Assembly: GCF_905171765.1 (NCBI RefSeq)
Contig: NC_053392.1
Coordinates: 402,119,399-402,183,398 of the forward strand
DNA: 64,000 bases
Origin: Bufo bufo
Lineage: Eukaryota > Chordata > Amphibia > Anura > Bufonidae
Direction of reading: 5' to 3'
Part shown: positions 10,495-22,060 of the stretch, in pieces
Numbering within the stretch: position 1 is the first letter of the stretch
Layout of the letters: each line of letters opens with the position of its first letter
The notes under the pieces: generated by a model
Databases searched by the model: none
Seen by the model: only the letters and a program-made list of their open reading frames with translations
Told to the model about the DNA's origin: nothing
Made by a program: the position numbers and the translations under genes

Positions 10495-12880
10495 CCATGG
10501 CAACCGGACGCTTTGCAAAGGTGTCCGGTGTTGCCACCTACAGGACATCTGATAGTATTATACTTTGCAATGCAAGAGCATTGCAAAGTATAGTACAGCC
10601 ATCAGCCCCACTGGATCTTCAAGATCCAAGACGGACTTGATAAAAAAAAAATAGAATATAATAAAAGTAAAAATAAAAAAATAAAAAAAAATAGTAAATA
10701 AAAAAATAAATTGCCCTTTCCTAAAAATTTAATAAAAAAATACACATATTAGCTATCACCGTGTCCGTAATGACCGTCTCTATAAATATATCACATGATA
10801 GACCCCGTCCGATAAACACCATAAAAATTTAAAAAAAACTATGTAAAAAAAAGCAATTTTTGTCACCTTACATCACAAAAAGTGCAACACCAAGCGATCA
10901 AAAAGGTCTATATCAAACAAAATGGTACCAATAAAACCGTCACCTCATCCCACAAAAAATGAGACCCTACATAAGAAAATCGATCAAAAAATAAAAAAAT
11001 AACTATAGTTCTTAGAACATTGAGACACTAAAACATAAATTGTTTATTTCAAATATGCTATTATTGTGTTAAAGTGAAATAAATAAAAAAAAGTGTACAT
11101 ATTAGGTATCGCCACATCCGTAATAACCTGCTCGATAAAAATATCACATGACCTAACCCCTCAGGTGAACACCGTAAAAAACAAAACAAAAACAAACAAA
11201 ACAGTGCCAAAAAAAGCCATTTTTGTCACCTTACATCACAAAAAGTGCAACAGCAAGCGATCAAAAAGGCTTATGACCCCCAAAATAGTACTAATCAAAC
11301 AGTCACCTCATCCCGCAAAAAATTATACCCTATTTAAGACAATCGCCCATGGACTATGGAGACACTAAAACATCATTTTTTTGGTTTCAGAAATGCTATT
11401 ATTGTGTAAAACTTAAATAAATATGAAAAAGTATACATATTAGGTATTGCCACGTCCGGAACGATCTGCTCTATAAAACTGTCACATGACCTAATCCCTC
11501 AGATAAACGCTGTAAAAATAAATAAATAAAAACTGTTCTAAAACAGCCAATTTTTTGGTCACCTTGCCCCATAAAGTGTAATAATGAATGATCAAAAAAT
11601 CCTATGTACCCAAAAATGGTACCAATAAAAACCTCAACTCTTTCTGCAAAAAACGAGCCCCTGCACAAGACAATCGGCAGAAAAATAAAAAACCTATGGC
11701 GTTCAGAAAATGGACACACAAAAACATTATTTCTTTTTCAAAAATGCTTTATTATGTAAAACTGAACCAAACAAACAAAGAAATTAGACAGTTGATGTTG
11801 CGTCCATAGCAACCTGCTCTATAAAAATAGCACATGATCTACCCTGTCAATTGAAACTTGTAAAAAAAAGTGCCAAAACAGCCATTTTTCGGTTACCTTG
11901 CCTCACAACAAACGTAATATAGAGCAATTAAAAATCATATGTACCCCAAAATAGTACCAATTAAACTGGCACCTTATCCCCTAGTTTCCAAAATAGGGTC
12001 ACTTTTTGGGAGTTTCTACTGTATGGGTGCATCAGGGGGGCTTTAAATGGGACATGGCATCTAAAACCAGTCCAGCAAAATCTGCCTTCCAAAAACCATA
12101 CGGCGCTCCTTTTCTTCTGGACCCTGCCGTGCGCCTTTACATCAGTTTACGATCACATGTGGGTTGTTTCTGTAAACCGCAGAATCAGGGTAATAAATAT
12201 TGAGTTTTGTTTGGCTGTTAACCCTCAATGTGTTAAAGAATTTTTTTTTATAAAATGGAAAATCTGCCAAAAAAGTGAAATTTTGAAATTTCATCTCCAT
12301 TTTCCTTTAAGTCTTGTGGAACACCTAAAGGGTTAACAAAGTTTGTAAAATCAGTTTTGAGTAACATGAGGGGTGTAGTTTCTACAATGGGGTCATTTAT
12401 TGGGGGGTTTCCACTTTGTAAGCTCCCACAAAGTGACTTCAGACCTGAACTGGTCCTTAAAAAGTGGGTTTTGGAAATTTTCTTAAAAAATTTAAAAATT
12501 GCTTCTAAACTTCTAAGCCTTCTAACGTCCTAAAAAAATAAAATGACATTTCCAAAATGATGCCAACATAAAGTATACATATGGGGAATGTTAAGTTATA
12601 AATATTTTACTAGGCATGACTTTCTGTTTTAGAAGCAGAGAAATAGAAATTTTGAAAATTGTGAATTTTTTCAAATTTTTGGTAAATTTGGGATTTTTTC
12701 ATAAATAAAAGGTGAAATATATTGACTCAAATTTATGACTATCATGAAGTACAATGTGTCACGAGAAAACAATCTCAGAATGGCTTGGATAAATAAGTGT
12801 TCCAAAGCTATTACCACATAACAGATTTGTAAATTTTGACCTGGACACTGGGGCATCAATGACCCTTGGTCATGAAAGGG
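10495..12880. mobile_element. piggyBac-like non-autonomous element with about 345-bp tandem repeats
   Basis: Four units begin with variants of ACATATTAGGTATCGCCACRTCCG at about 10741, 11093, 11432 and 11785, each carrying GCCATTTTTGTCACCTTAC and CATCACAAAAAGTGCAA. A unique tail (about 12000-12880) follows and ends CATGAAAGGG next to TTAA (12881-12884), which fits a piggyBac-type GGG-TTAA end. The left terminus is not identified. Short open frames here are repeat artefacts. Confidence 0.5.
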
Positions 12881-12884
12881 TTAA

Positions 12885-13395
12885 AAAGCTTTTAGTAGTA
12901 AAAACAGCAACTTTCTCTCCCTGCACTGTCACTTCCTCAGCACAGATGTCCCTGAGACTGATCTATTTAACACAGTTAAAAATATATTGCTGCTCTAAAA
13001 TACACACATACACACACACAGTAGTCCTTAAAAGGACTTTTTGGTCTTTGAAAAGCTTTCTGCGAATAATAACTGAGAATTTTTCTCCCTACACTGTCTT
13101 TCCCTTCCTACCCTATGCTCTCCCTGACTATGACTGATTTAAGCACGTGTCATCGGGTGCTATACAGCACCGGATGACTCGTTCCGGCCAGCCAATCACT
13201 GTAATGCCAGCAGCCAACATGGCTACTGGCATTACAGTGATGGCAGTACTTACCTGCATGTTTATTGGCTGCTTAGCGGCTGCAAAACTTGCGGGGAGGA
13301 GACTTGAGCGTAGTGCTCGAGCACATGCAGTACTCGGCCGAGTACCGCCATGTGCTGAGCATAGCGATGCTCGAGCCAAACCGTGCTCACCACTA
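12885..13395. other. Right subterminal region of the composite hAT
   Basis: Contains a (CA)n-like microsatellite at about 12999-13021. An inverted motif, CACTGTAATGCCAGCAGCCA against TGGCTACTGGCATTACAGTG, lies at 13198-13241. A palindromic CTCGGCCGAG cluster precedes the hAT end at 13395. No gene is visible. Confidence 0.5.
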
Positions 13396-13403
13396 CAAAT
13401 TAC

Positions 13404-13850
13404 TGAAGTATAAAGTCAACCTTACAGGTCAATGGTAGCGTCAGCTCTCATTTATCGGCGTACACTTAAAAGTGCAGTGGCTCAATATTCAAGTGCTGTG
13501 ATATTCCCATGACAGTTGAAAAGGTGTCATTAGTAAGGCTATGTTCACATCACAGTTTATTTTTCAGTTTTTCTGATCTGTCAGAAGAACAACCTGAAAC
13601 AAGCGGATCCTGTAGTTTGAGCATTCGCCTTCAAACCGTCCAAAACAGGGATAAAATCTGATGGAAATATTTGCATGACTTCTGTGTTTTGGACCCACTC
13701 CTGCTTTTGGCATCCTAATTATGATCAAATCCTGATGCAAACTACTGAACGTGTGATAGAGTCCTTATGGATGCTGATGCGACAGGACTCGTTTTGTCAG
13801 AGAACGGAAAAATAAATGGTGATATCAAGACAGCCAAAAAGGGAAACTAG
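13404..13850. other. Unclassified, with a MITE-like left end
   Basis: At about 13535 the string AAGGCTATGTTCACATCACA resembles the left end of a PIF-like MITE. The right end is not visible before the tandem repeat at 13853. Nothing coding is seen. Confidence 0.35.
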
Positions 13851-13852
13851 TG

Positions 13853-14004
13853 TCCCCAGAACAGAGTGGTGAGGGAGGTTACAGCATGAAGAGTCACGAT
13901 AGTAGCCCTGTAACAGAGTGGGGAGGGTGGCAACAGCATGAAGCATCACAATAGTGGCCCTGGAATAGAGTGGGGCAGGTGTCAACAGCATGAAGAGCCA
14001 CAAT
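13853..14004. repeat. Tandem repeat, about 61-bp unit, 2.5-3 copies
   Basis: Units share CAACAGCATGAAG followed by CACAATAGTGGCCCTG and AGAGTGGGG. The array abuts the hAT-like terminus at 14005. Confidence 0.75.
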
Positions 14005-14953
14005 TAGAGATGAGCGAATTTCATATTTAGAAATTTGTTCACGCTGCATTTACTGGTAAAAGGTGAATTGCATTATGGATTCCACACTAAACACTCGCTC
14101 TGATGCCACACCACTTGCTGGGCAGGAAAGCTTGCCCAGGGCAAACTCAGCCAACTGCGGTCACAATTCAAGTTTGGCTACCCAGTAGTCCAGGGAATAT
14201 TAGATCTGGGATGAAAGGGTGTAGTCCAAGTATGCCACTGCCTGCTGGTTAAGATTCTGCTCCATGTCCTGCTGCTGTAGGCTGGTTTCTTCAGTAGGCG
14301 AGTGAAAAAAACTGCTTAACAGAGACTCAAGACTTAAGTTGCTTCTGGTGGAGCTGGTCCTGCTCCTGCACCCCCCCCTCTATTAGTCATTGAAGTGGAG
14401 TGTGGGTTCAGAGGTTCCCCCTGGTGAGACCTTTGTGAGGATAGGCGATGGCGCACTTAGGCAAAAACCAACCGACTACAAAGGATGTCTTGATAGTAGT
14501 TGAGTTTTTCATCCCTCTCAGAAAGATTTAAAAAAGGCTCCTATTTTGGACAGGTAGCAAGGGTCTACAGGGCTCAGGTGGCTGTGAAATGTAGGTGGCA
14601 TGTCTTCTGTCCCTTTCCCCGTCATATGTATCAGCTTCCCCTCCAGGATGTGCAGGAGTAGAATCACATCATTCATCCAATAGTCCTGGTGACTGACAAA
14701 GCAAACTGCAGGTGTCACGCATGAGTTGCCACTGTCTATAATCAAAGTTACACAAGGGAGTAGTCCTGTCCGTCTGCATCATCAAGAAATTGGTCACTGG
14801 TTTCCTCTGGGCATACAATCGGTCCAACATGTGGAGGGTGGAATTCCAATGAGTGGAAATATCACATATAAGATGATGTAGGGCAGCACCATTCTCCCTT
14901 TGCAGCTCAAGGAGGGCACGTTTTAAACAGTAAAAGTGGCTGAAGGGCATAAC
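14005..14953 (-). pseudogene. BED-type hAT, 3' remnant with transposase fragments
   Basis: The hAT terminus TAGAGATGAGCGAA starts at 14005 after the tandem array. On the minus strand, 14950-14669 reads NGAALHHLICDISTHWNSTLHMLDRL and then FDYRQWQLMRDTCSLL, homologous to LICDVPTRWNSTLHML in the copy at 29429-29719. The rest (to 14518) is degraded. The 5' part of the gene is absent because another hAT copy begins at 14954. Confidence 0.65.
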
Positions 14954-15428
14954 TAGAGTTGAGCGGACACCTGGATGTCCGGGTTCGGCCGAACTTCACA
15001 AAAAAGTTCGAGTTTGGGACCCGAACACCATTGAAGTCAATGGAGACCCGAACTTTGGAGCAATAAAATGGCTCTAAAAAAGTAATGGAAAGGGCTAGAG
15101 GGCTGCAAATGGCATCAAAATGTGGTTAAGAGGATGGCAAGTGTTCTGCAAACAAATGTGGACATAAAATACGTAAAATAAAAAAATAATAATCTTGATC
15201 TAGGAGGAGGAGGTCCATATGGAGTAGGAGGTTGAGGAGGCGGTGGATGTGGCGGTGTAGGTGGAAGCGGCAGAGGTAGCCAACACAGTTTTTTATTTTT
15301 ATTTTTATTTTTTCTCAAATTTGGGTAGACCCAAAACATTTGGAAATATAAAAAAATAAAACAAAGAGAAATTGCACTGGAGTACAACAATGGCTGGGTA
15401 ATCTTACGATCACACTATAGTGAGGGAA

Positions 15429-16270
15429 TTAAGGACGGCACATTGCCCTTGAACGGGGATCCAGCAGCGTGGCCACCCAGTAATCAGCACAAGTTAGAAT
15501 GTGGGCAACTCTACGTCGTTGTGGAGACAATGCAGCATGTAATCGCTCATGTGTGCCAGGCTGCCCAGAGGCAACGAAAAGCTGTCCTCTGTGGGAGGTG
15601 TATCGTCTGTGTCCTCTGTATCCCCCAGCCACGCATCATTGATGGCCATGAGCTCGTCTGGGTGCCACCCTGCTGTGAACACGGTTCCTCCTCCTCCATC
15701 TCATCCTCCACCTCGTCATCCTCCAGAACTGTGCCCTGGCTGGACAATTGTGGGTGCATGAACCCACCCTCGGAGCCACTTGTGAATTACTGGCCGGAAA
15801 CCCTATGAAATGATCCCTCTTCCTCCTCCTCCTCCTGTGCCACATCCTCTTCCATCATTGCCAGCAGCGTTTTTTCAAGGAGGCATAGAAGTAGCATAGT
15901 AATGCTGAGAACGGCGTTATCGGCACTGGACATGTTGGTGGAGTACTCGAAACAGCGCAACAAGGAACACATGTCTCGCATGGAGGCCCAGTCATTGGTG
16001 GTGAAGTGGTGCTGTTCCGCAGAGTAACTCACCCGTGTCTGCTGCAGCTGAAACTCCACTATCGCCTGCTGCTGCTCGCACAGTCTGGCCAGCATGTGCA
16101 AGGTGGAGTTCCATCTTGTGGGTACGTCGCATATGACGGTGAGCGGGAAGGCCGAAGTTATGCTGCAGCACTGACAGGCGAGCAGCAGCAGGGTGAGAAT
16201 GCCGAAAGCGCGGATAGATGGCCCGCACTTTATGCAGCAGTCGAAAATGGCCGTTTTTCTAATTATTGAA
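15429..16270 (-). pseudogene. hAT transposase central fragment
   Basis: Minus-strand frames contain RFRHSHPAAARLSVLQHNFG, CDVPTRWNSTLHMLARLCEQ, VEFQLQQTRVSYSAEQHHF, TNDWASMRDMCSLLRCFEYS, an acidic run, and WVATLLDPRS. These match the transposase at 29429-30844 in order. The frame shifts at least twice, and no hATC domain follows. Confidence 0.8.
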
Positions 16271-16289
16271 TAGAACCACAGTATGTAAA

Positions 16290-16921
16290 GGGTGTATCTC
16301 ACACGCCCTGATCCAGACTAGGCTGCAATTAAAGCTTTTGGCCAAACTGGGTGTTTTTTTAATAACTGAATATGACAGCGGTATATAACCCTTGAATTTC
16401 ACACGTGCTGATGCTGCAAGGGCTGTAAAATTATGTTTTTTAAAAACCCAGAAAATTATGGCTGTATTTCTAGCTTAAATTGCACACTGACTAATCCAGA
16501 TGTTGTATATTGCCAAAAAAGTGTTGTTGTTTTTTAGTAACAGAATATGAAAGCTGTATATATTAAGCTTGAATTTCATACTTGCAGATCGGTAAAATAG
16601 TGGATTTTGCCAAAAAAGGTTGTTTTTAAAAACCCAGAAAATTATGACTGTATTTCTAGCTTAAATTGCACACTGACTAATCCAGATGTTGGATATTGCC
16701 CAAAAAGTAGTTTTTTTTTACTAACAGAATATGAAAGCTGTATATAACCCTTGAATTTCACATGTGCTGATGCTGCAAGGGCTGTAAAATTGTGTATTTT
16801 GCCAAAAAAGGGTGTTTTTAAAAACCCAGAAAATTATGGCTGTATTTCTAGCTTAAATTGCACACTGACTAATCCTGCAAATGCACCAGATGTTGTATTT
16901 TGCCAAAAAAGGGTGATTTTT
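16290..16921. repeat. About 110-120-bp tandem repeats in the hAT leader
   Basis: Repeating blocks of AACCCAGAAAATTATG, TGTATTTCTAGCTTAAATTG and ACTAATCCAGATG. They lie upstream of the coding fragment on the minus strand. The same repeat family fills 54390-55745 in the other minus-strand copy. Confidence 0.75.
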
Positions 16922-16925
16922 TTAA

Positions 16926-17566
16926 CCCTCCTCTTATGTTAGCTTTCTGTTACTATCCATGATGTTAACGGGTCTGTTTTGACCCGTGTCTTAAATCAGC
17001 CATAAAATACCCTCTGAACAATTATTTATTATCCAATTTGTTTCTTATCTTTTGGTTACCTTGTTAGGCTTTTTTATCCTTGAAAAGATTGGTTTTAATA
17101 TTTTTGGTGTGACCCCTTAGACCTTTCTTTTGAAAGCATACCTCTCATTTTCAAATTTAAAAAATGGTAAAATAAACCTCAATAGAATATTTACTTTATT
17201 TAGAGAAGCAGACATGCAGGCAAAGAGATCGGCCCCTCCCTAACTACAGCTCACAGGGTTGAGAGGTGATTGGCTGTCAGTGTTACTAAGCAGAGAGAGT
17301 GTTTAGGATTTCAGTTTTGGCACTTATTAGTGTCCTATAATGCTATATTATAACTGGGTCAGAATTGACCCTAACACCATAAACCTCTTAATTTTCACCA
17401 CAGTATTTTATAATTTAGTGAAAAGGGTTCTTTTTCTATTACATTGTTTAAATAGAGGTTCCTGACAAAGTAAAAAAATCTTGATGCAATAAACAAATTT
17501 ATGTGATACTTATAGACATTCAAAACCTGAAAACGGGTCGGTTCTGACCCTAACACAAGAGGAGGG
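16926..17566. mobile_element. piggyBac MITE, TTAA-flanked
   Basis: The left end is CCCTCCTCTTATGTTAG and the right end CTAACACAAGAGGAGGG, an inverted repeat with one mismatch. TTAA flanks it at 16922-16925 and 17567-17570. Both features are diagnostic for piggyBac. The 641-bp interior has no gene but carries repeated GGGTC/GACCC motifs near both ends. It lies inside the hAT leader repeat, so it is younger than that hAT. Confidence 0.9.
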
Positions 17567-17869
17567 TTAAAACCAGATTATTAGTGCAGTATTTCAAGCT
17601 TGGATTTGAATGTCACAAAAGCTCAGATGCAGTGCTGGTGCACTGAGCTTGCATAAAATGGCCGCCGCCACCCACCTAACTAATAGATGGATAAAAGTAA
17701 TTTTTTCCTGTCACTGGGCTCAGGGCAGGGTAAAAAGATTGTGCACTGCACCCACACAACTAAATGTATGTAGATCGCTGAGTTAGATTTGAGTTCTGAT
17801 CACAGATTCTGTCCTATCCTCTCCCTACACTAGTAACAGCAGAGTGACGTGCAGCGCTACGTGACTCAA

Positions 17870-17879
17870 GCTTATATAG
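17870..17879 (-). promoter_or_regulatory. TATA box of the hAT family promoter
   Basis: Minus-strand CTATATAAGC, followed by the conserved downstream blocks GTCACGTAG and CACGTCACTCTGCT. The same arrangement occurs at 56041-56050 and, with a mutated box, at 26304-26313. Confidence 0.6.
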
Positions 17880-18990
17880 AGGCTGGGTCTGACCAATCTG
17901 CACTGACCAATCACAGCCATGCCATTAGTAGGCATGGCTGTGATGGCTTCTAAGGTCAGACAGTTAAACGTTTGTTGATTTGCTGCTCTGCAGCCTTTCA
18001 AAAAGCGCTAAGAAATCGCCGAACCCGAACTTTTACTGAAATGTTTGGGTCCGGGGTCCAAAAATCCTAAAGTTCGGTAAGAACCCAAACTTTTCAGTTC
18101 GGGTTCGCTCAACCCTACTCCTGACCCTATTTTGCCCGCTTGTATCATTGTGGCCTCAATTTCCTCCGATCTTACCACTGAAATTGAGGCTACACAACAT
18201 CTAGCTCCGGTACAGTCTTCCCATGATATATTGTTTGTTCCAGTTCACTTATGTCTCCAGCTTTTGGGTGAGTGTCATAATTCAGTGTTTTGTGGACACC
18301 CCCACTGTTTATGCCACCAAGGAACTCATCTCCAGGTCCCATGTTATCTATAGATATGAACTCGTATGTGTCTTCATGTGAGGTTTGTGCCAGAGCCAAA
18401 ACTCCCAGAACTCGCCCGGCTGGTGAGTTACACCCAGTAGACCGTGGTCACATATTTCCATGGATATCATCACCGACTTGCCAGTCTCCAAGGATAAGTC
18501 TGTGGTATGGGTAGTGTTTGATAGATTTTGTAAAATGGTGCATTTTGTTCCACTGGCAAAGCTCCCTAATGCTAAAACTTTGGCTTCTCTGTTTGTGGAT
18601 CATGTGGTACGTCACCATGGGTTTCCAGAGAATGTTGTCTCTGATAGAGGCATTCAATTTGTTTCTAGGTTCTGTAGAGCCTTCTGTCATAAATGTGATA
18701 TTTCTTTGTCCTTTTCTTCCACCTTTCACCCTGAAACTAACGGTCAAACCGAACAGTTGAACCAGTCGTTAGAACAGTTCTTGAGATGTTATGTTTCTGA
18801 TAATCAACTATTGTGGGTGCGACATCTACCCTTGGCTGAGTTTGCTATCAATAACCGGGTGAACTCATCCACGGGAGTGTTGCCATCCTTCTGTAATCTT
18901 GGGTTCCATCCACGATTTAATTCATTGTCACCGTCTTCTTCACAAGTTCCGGAAGCAGATAAATTGGTTAGAGAACTGTGCACAGTGTAA

Positions 18991-19391
18991 GGCCGAGTTC
19001 ACACGAACGGGTGTGACCCGTGCCTGTGCTGCGGCCCGTAAAATAGCGGGCCGCAATGCACGATCGCCGGCCGTAGGTCAGCCGCATCGGATCGCGGACC
19101 CATTCACTTTAATGGGTCCGCGATCCGGCCGTTCCGCAAAAAGATAGGACTTGTTCTATCTTTTAGCGGAACGGAAGTACGGGACGTAACCCCACGGAGG
19201 CACTCCGTAGTGCTTCCGAGGGGTCCCGTCCCGTGCGGCCGTTCCGCGATTCCGGATTTGCGGACCCATTCAAGTGAATGGGTCCGCATCCGTGATGCGG
19301 AATTCACACGGAACTGTAGCCGTGTATTGCGGCCCGCGATTTGCGAGCCGCAATACGGCCACAGATCACACACGTTCGTGTGAACTTAGCC
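18991..19391. mobile_element. PIF/Harbinger-like MITE inside the gypsy B LTR
   Basis: Ends are GGCCGAGTTCACACGAACG and CGTTCGTGTGAACTTAGCC. TAA flanks it at 18988-18990 and 19392-19394. It is the same family as 4482-4874 in reverse orientation, sharing ACTTTAATGGGTCCGCGATC-type blocks. It is the third nesting level at this site. Confidence 0.85.
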
Positions 19392-19792
19392 TAAGAGTGA
19401 TGTCAAAATTGCTCACCTGAAATGAGGAATCCTCTAGGCCTGGAGGGTAGGTAAGGAGTCCAATGGCTGAGACGATCTGGATCCCTGGAGTATTGGATGC
19501 AAGCAGTGTCGAATAACAGTCTGGGTTGGTAACAGGTAAACACAGCAGTAAGGATAAGGCAGAAGCGTGGTCAGGTAACAATCCAAATTCGCTACACGAG
19601 TAAACACAGCAGTTTAGGATAAGGCACAGGCGCTAGATAGAGGCAGGAAGCACAAATATCTGGCGAGGTGGAAGTGACAAAGTCTGGTTTATATAGGAAG
19701 TTGCAAGGTGTGACTGAATATGCTATACGAGCAGAGATTGTCCAAGACTAGGAAACTATACACTAGGTTCAGGAACAGAGCTGTCCTGAGTA

Positions 19793-19856
19793 GCTGGTGG
19801 TAGCTTAGTGAGCAAGTCTACTGCCTGGGATACAGGAGTTTCCTGGTTTGATTCCT
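19793..19856 (+). promoter_or_regulatory. tRNA-like Pol III boxes at the gypsy B LTR end
   Basis: TAGCTTAGTGA (19801-19811) resembles an A box and GTTTGATTC (19846-19854) a B box, with tRNA-like spacing. The second LTR keeps perfect boxes, TAGCTCAGTGG (20436-20446) and GTTCGATTC (20464-20472), but with shortened spacing. They are antisense to the gypsy B transcript. Function is unknown. Confidence 0.45.
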
Positions 19857-19860
19857 GACA

Positions 19861-20098
19861 GTACTCCTCCTCTTCCAGGATGACCTCTGGGTATCCTAGA
19901 GACTAGTTTATCAGGATATTGCCGATGAAATTCTTTGGTGAGTCTAACAAGACATGAACAATTTCTTCTGGTTCCCAAGAATTTTCTTCTGAGCCATAGC
20001 CCTTTCACTTGATTAAATACTGTAGCTTATTCTGATGGATTCTGGAGTCCAATATCTTTTCAACTATAAATTCTTCTTCACCATGCACTTCTACTAGT
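19861..20098 (-). pseudogene. Gypsy B chromodomain remnant
   Basis: Minus-strand reading gives VHGEEEFIVEKILDSRIHQ, LQYLIKWKGYGSEENSWEP and a short tail ending before a purine tract (complement of 19861-19876). This is a typical chromodomain at the pol C-terminus of chromoviruses. Its upstream side joins directly to LTR sequence at about 20098. Confidence 0.8.
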
Positions 20099-21527
20099 AG
20101 GTAAGGAGTCCAATGGCTGAGACAATCTGGATCCCTGGAGTAGCGGAGGCAAGCAGTGTCGAATAACAGTCCAGGTTGGTAACGGGTAAGCACAACAGTA
20201 AGGATAAGGCAGAAGCGTGGTCAGGTAACAATCCAAATTCGGTACATGAGTAAACACAGCAGTTTAGGATAAGGCTAGATAGAGGCAGGAAACACAATAA
20301 TCTGGCAAGGAGGAAGTGACAAGGTCTTGTTTGTATAGGAAGTTGCAAGGTGTGACTGATTAGGCTAAACAAGAAGAGATTGTCCAAGACTAGGAAACTA
20401 TTCACTAGGTTCAGGAGCAGAACTGTACCTGGTGGTAGCTCAGTGGGATACAGGAGTTTCCTGGTTCGATTCCTGACACACAGTCTAGGCCCAGGTTCAG
20501 TCAAACCTGAAGAAAGCCCAGGAGGTTCAAAAAATCAAGGCTGATAATAGACACTCTAATGGGGTGGATTTTGTGCTGGGTGAGAAGGTATGGCTATCTA
20601 GCAAAAATCTGTCTCTGAAAGTACCAACTAATAAGTTTGCTCCACTATTTATTGGTCCTTACGAGATTATTAAGGTTATTAACCCTGTATCATTTAAACT
20701 AAAACTACCTGATTCCTTTCGCATCCACAATGTGTTTCACAAATCTTTACTAAAGAAGTATGTGTCACCTGTCGGTCCTTCAGGGGAATCTCCGCCTCCA
20801 GTGGAGGTTGCTGGACAAATGGAATTCGAGGTCTTAAAGATTATTGATATTAGAAAGGTCCGGAACTCTTTCCAGTATCTGGTCCATTGGAAGGGTTTCG
20901 GGCCAGAAGAGAGGTCTTGGGTGCCAATGAGTAAGTTACATGCTGCTAGACTGGTGAAGAGGTTCCATCAGGTTCATCTGGACAAACCCAATCCTATGAC
21001 TTTGGATCCGGTGGCCCCTCGTGGAAGGGGAGGTACTGTAACTTCACAGCACTGGCAGCAACCTGCGCAAGGAGAGGGGCAAGGACGCAGCCTGCGTTCT
21101 CATCTCCATGACAGCAGACGAGCAGCACAGGAGTCGAACGCCGATAATGATGATCGATGCTCGGCTAAGTTGGGCTGCTGTGAGTCACGTGACGCTGGCC
21201 ACGTCATGTGACTCACCAGCCAGGCCTATTTAAACAGGCAGCCTGCTGGCCACAGATTGCCTGTGATTAAGGTCTTTATAGGCTCCTGTATTCCTGGCAT
21301 TGTGTTCCTGAATCCTGACCTTGGCTCTGCTCGTTTGACCTCACTTCTGCTCATCCCCTGTTGCTTGTCGTGATCTCCTGGTACTGACTTCCGGCTTGTT
21401 TTTGGACTCGCTCTTGTTGCTCCCTTGTACTGATTTGACTTCCTGGTATTTGACTTCGGCTAGTTTCAGGGGCGTAGCTAGAAATGCATGGGCCCCATAG
21501 CAAAAAAATTTTATAGGCCCCCCCCTG

Positions 21528-21790
21528 TGCCATCCACAGATCCCCCTCCCTAAATAGTGCCATCCACAGATCCCCCTCCCCTAAATAGTGCCATCCACAG
21601 ATCCCCCTCCCCTAAATAGTGCCATCCACAGATCCCTCTCCCCTAAACAGTGCCATCCACAGATCCCCCTCCCCTAAACAGTGCCATCCACAGATCCCCC
21701 TACCCTAAATAGTGCCATCAACAGACCCCCCCTCCCATAAATAGTGCCATACACAGATCCCCCTCCCCTAAACAGTGCCATCCACAGTAT
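21528..21790. repeat. 31-bp tandem repeat, about 8 copies
   Basis: Unit TGCCATCCACAGATCCCCCT followed by CCCCTAAATAG, with few substitutions. Further TGCCAGTATCAGGTGCC-type variants follow up to about 21930. Confidence 0.9.
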
Positions 21791-22060
21791 CAGGTGCCTC
21801 CCCCCCCCATGTGCCAGTCAGTATCAGGTGCCAAACCCCCCCCCCAGGTGCCAGTATCAGGTCAGGTACCAACCCCCCTCCCCCCATGTGCCAGTATCAA
21901 GTGCCCCCCGCTCCCCCCATGGCAGTAACAGTCGGGTATTAAAAAATAAAAAATAAACACTTGATATGTGTCAGCGATGCGATGCAGCCTCTTCCTGTGT
22001 CCCGCCCTGTATGTCCATATATGGAGTCAGTGCTTGTATTTCAGAAAAGGTTTCTGCTGG

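Larger units (their letters stand above)
6669..13395 (-). mobile_element. Large composite hAT element with nested insertions
   Basis: The left end reads TATTGATGATCGAGCACC and the right end, on the other strand, TAGTGGTGAGCACGG. They are flanked by CAAATTAT (6661-6668) and CAAATTAC (13396-13403), an 8-bp hAT target duplication with one mismatch. Inside are minus-strand hAT transposase fragments (7148-7396 and 8102-8488) and a 43-bp tandem array. Insertions include a Penelope-like piece (8489-9500), MITE fragments, hairpin repeats and a piggyBac-like tandem unit (to 12880). Both subterminal regions repeat GAGCAC/GTGCTC and CTCGGCCGAG motifs. Much of the transposase is missing, so this is a dead host for later insertions. 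Confidence 0.6.
14954..18117 (-). mobile_element. BED-type hAT, internally deleted copy
   Basis: The left end TAGAGTTGAGCGGACAC and the right end (other strand) TAGGGTTGAGCGAACCC are near-identical hAT termini with GTTCGG-rich subterminal repeats. The flanking 8-mers GGCATAAC and CTCCTGAC do not match, so the two ends may derive from different insertions or the flanks were rearranged. Coding remains only at 15429-16270. Compared with the copy at 45470-56074, the dimerisation-domain region is deleted near 15400-15420. The N-terminal half is replaced by a tandem array. Confidence 0.7.
18986..20478 (-). mobile_element. Ty3/gypsy element B, deleted, nested in A
   Basis: Flanked by the 5-bp duplication CACAG (18981-18985 and 20479-20483). 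On the plus strand it begins TGTAA and ends TGACA. The LTR at the low end (18986-19860, including a 401-bp MITE) and the partial LTR at the high end (about 20099-20478) share long stretches, e.g. GGTAAGGAGTCCAATGGCTG and GTGTCGAATAACAGTC. Between them is only the minus-strand 3' end of pol. The rest of the internal region and the start of the second LTR are deleted. Confidence 0.85.
18120..21036 (+). pseudogene. Gypsy A pol: integrase and chromodomain, interrupted
   Basis: 18240-18450 holds degraded integrase zinc-binding sequence (LLGECHNSVF, CEVCARAK). 18460-18985 is an open core with DIITDLPVSKD, VSDRGIQFVSRF and HPETNGQTEQLN, giving the D, D and E positions. After gypsy B the frame resumes at 20484 with a stop (TAG, 20486-20488) where Trp is expected. 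It then runs GEKVWLSSKNLSLKVP, the GPY/F-type FIGPYEIIKVINPVSF, and the chromodomain MEFEVLKIIDIRKV plus HWKGFGPEERSWVP. The open frame runs through the polypurine tract into the LTR to 21211. Confidence 0.85.

Noticed and set aside
10128..11809. Short open frames in the hairpin and tandem repeat region
   Set aside because: They track repeat units and show no conserved protein pattern.
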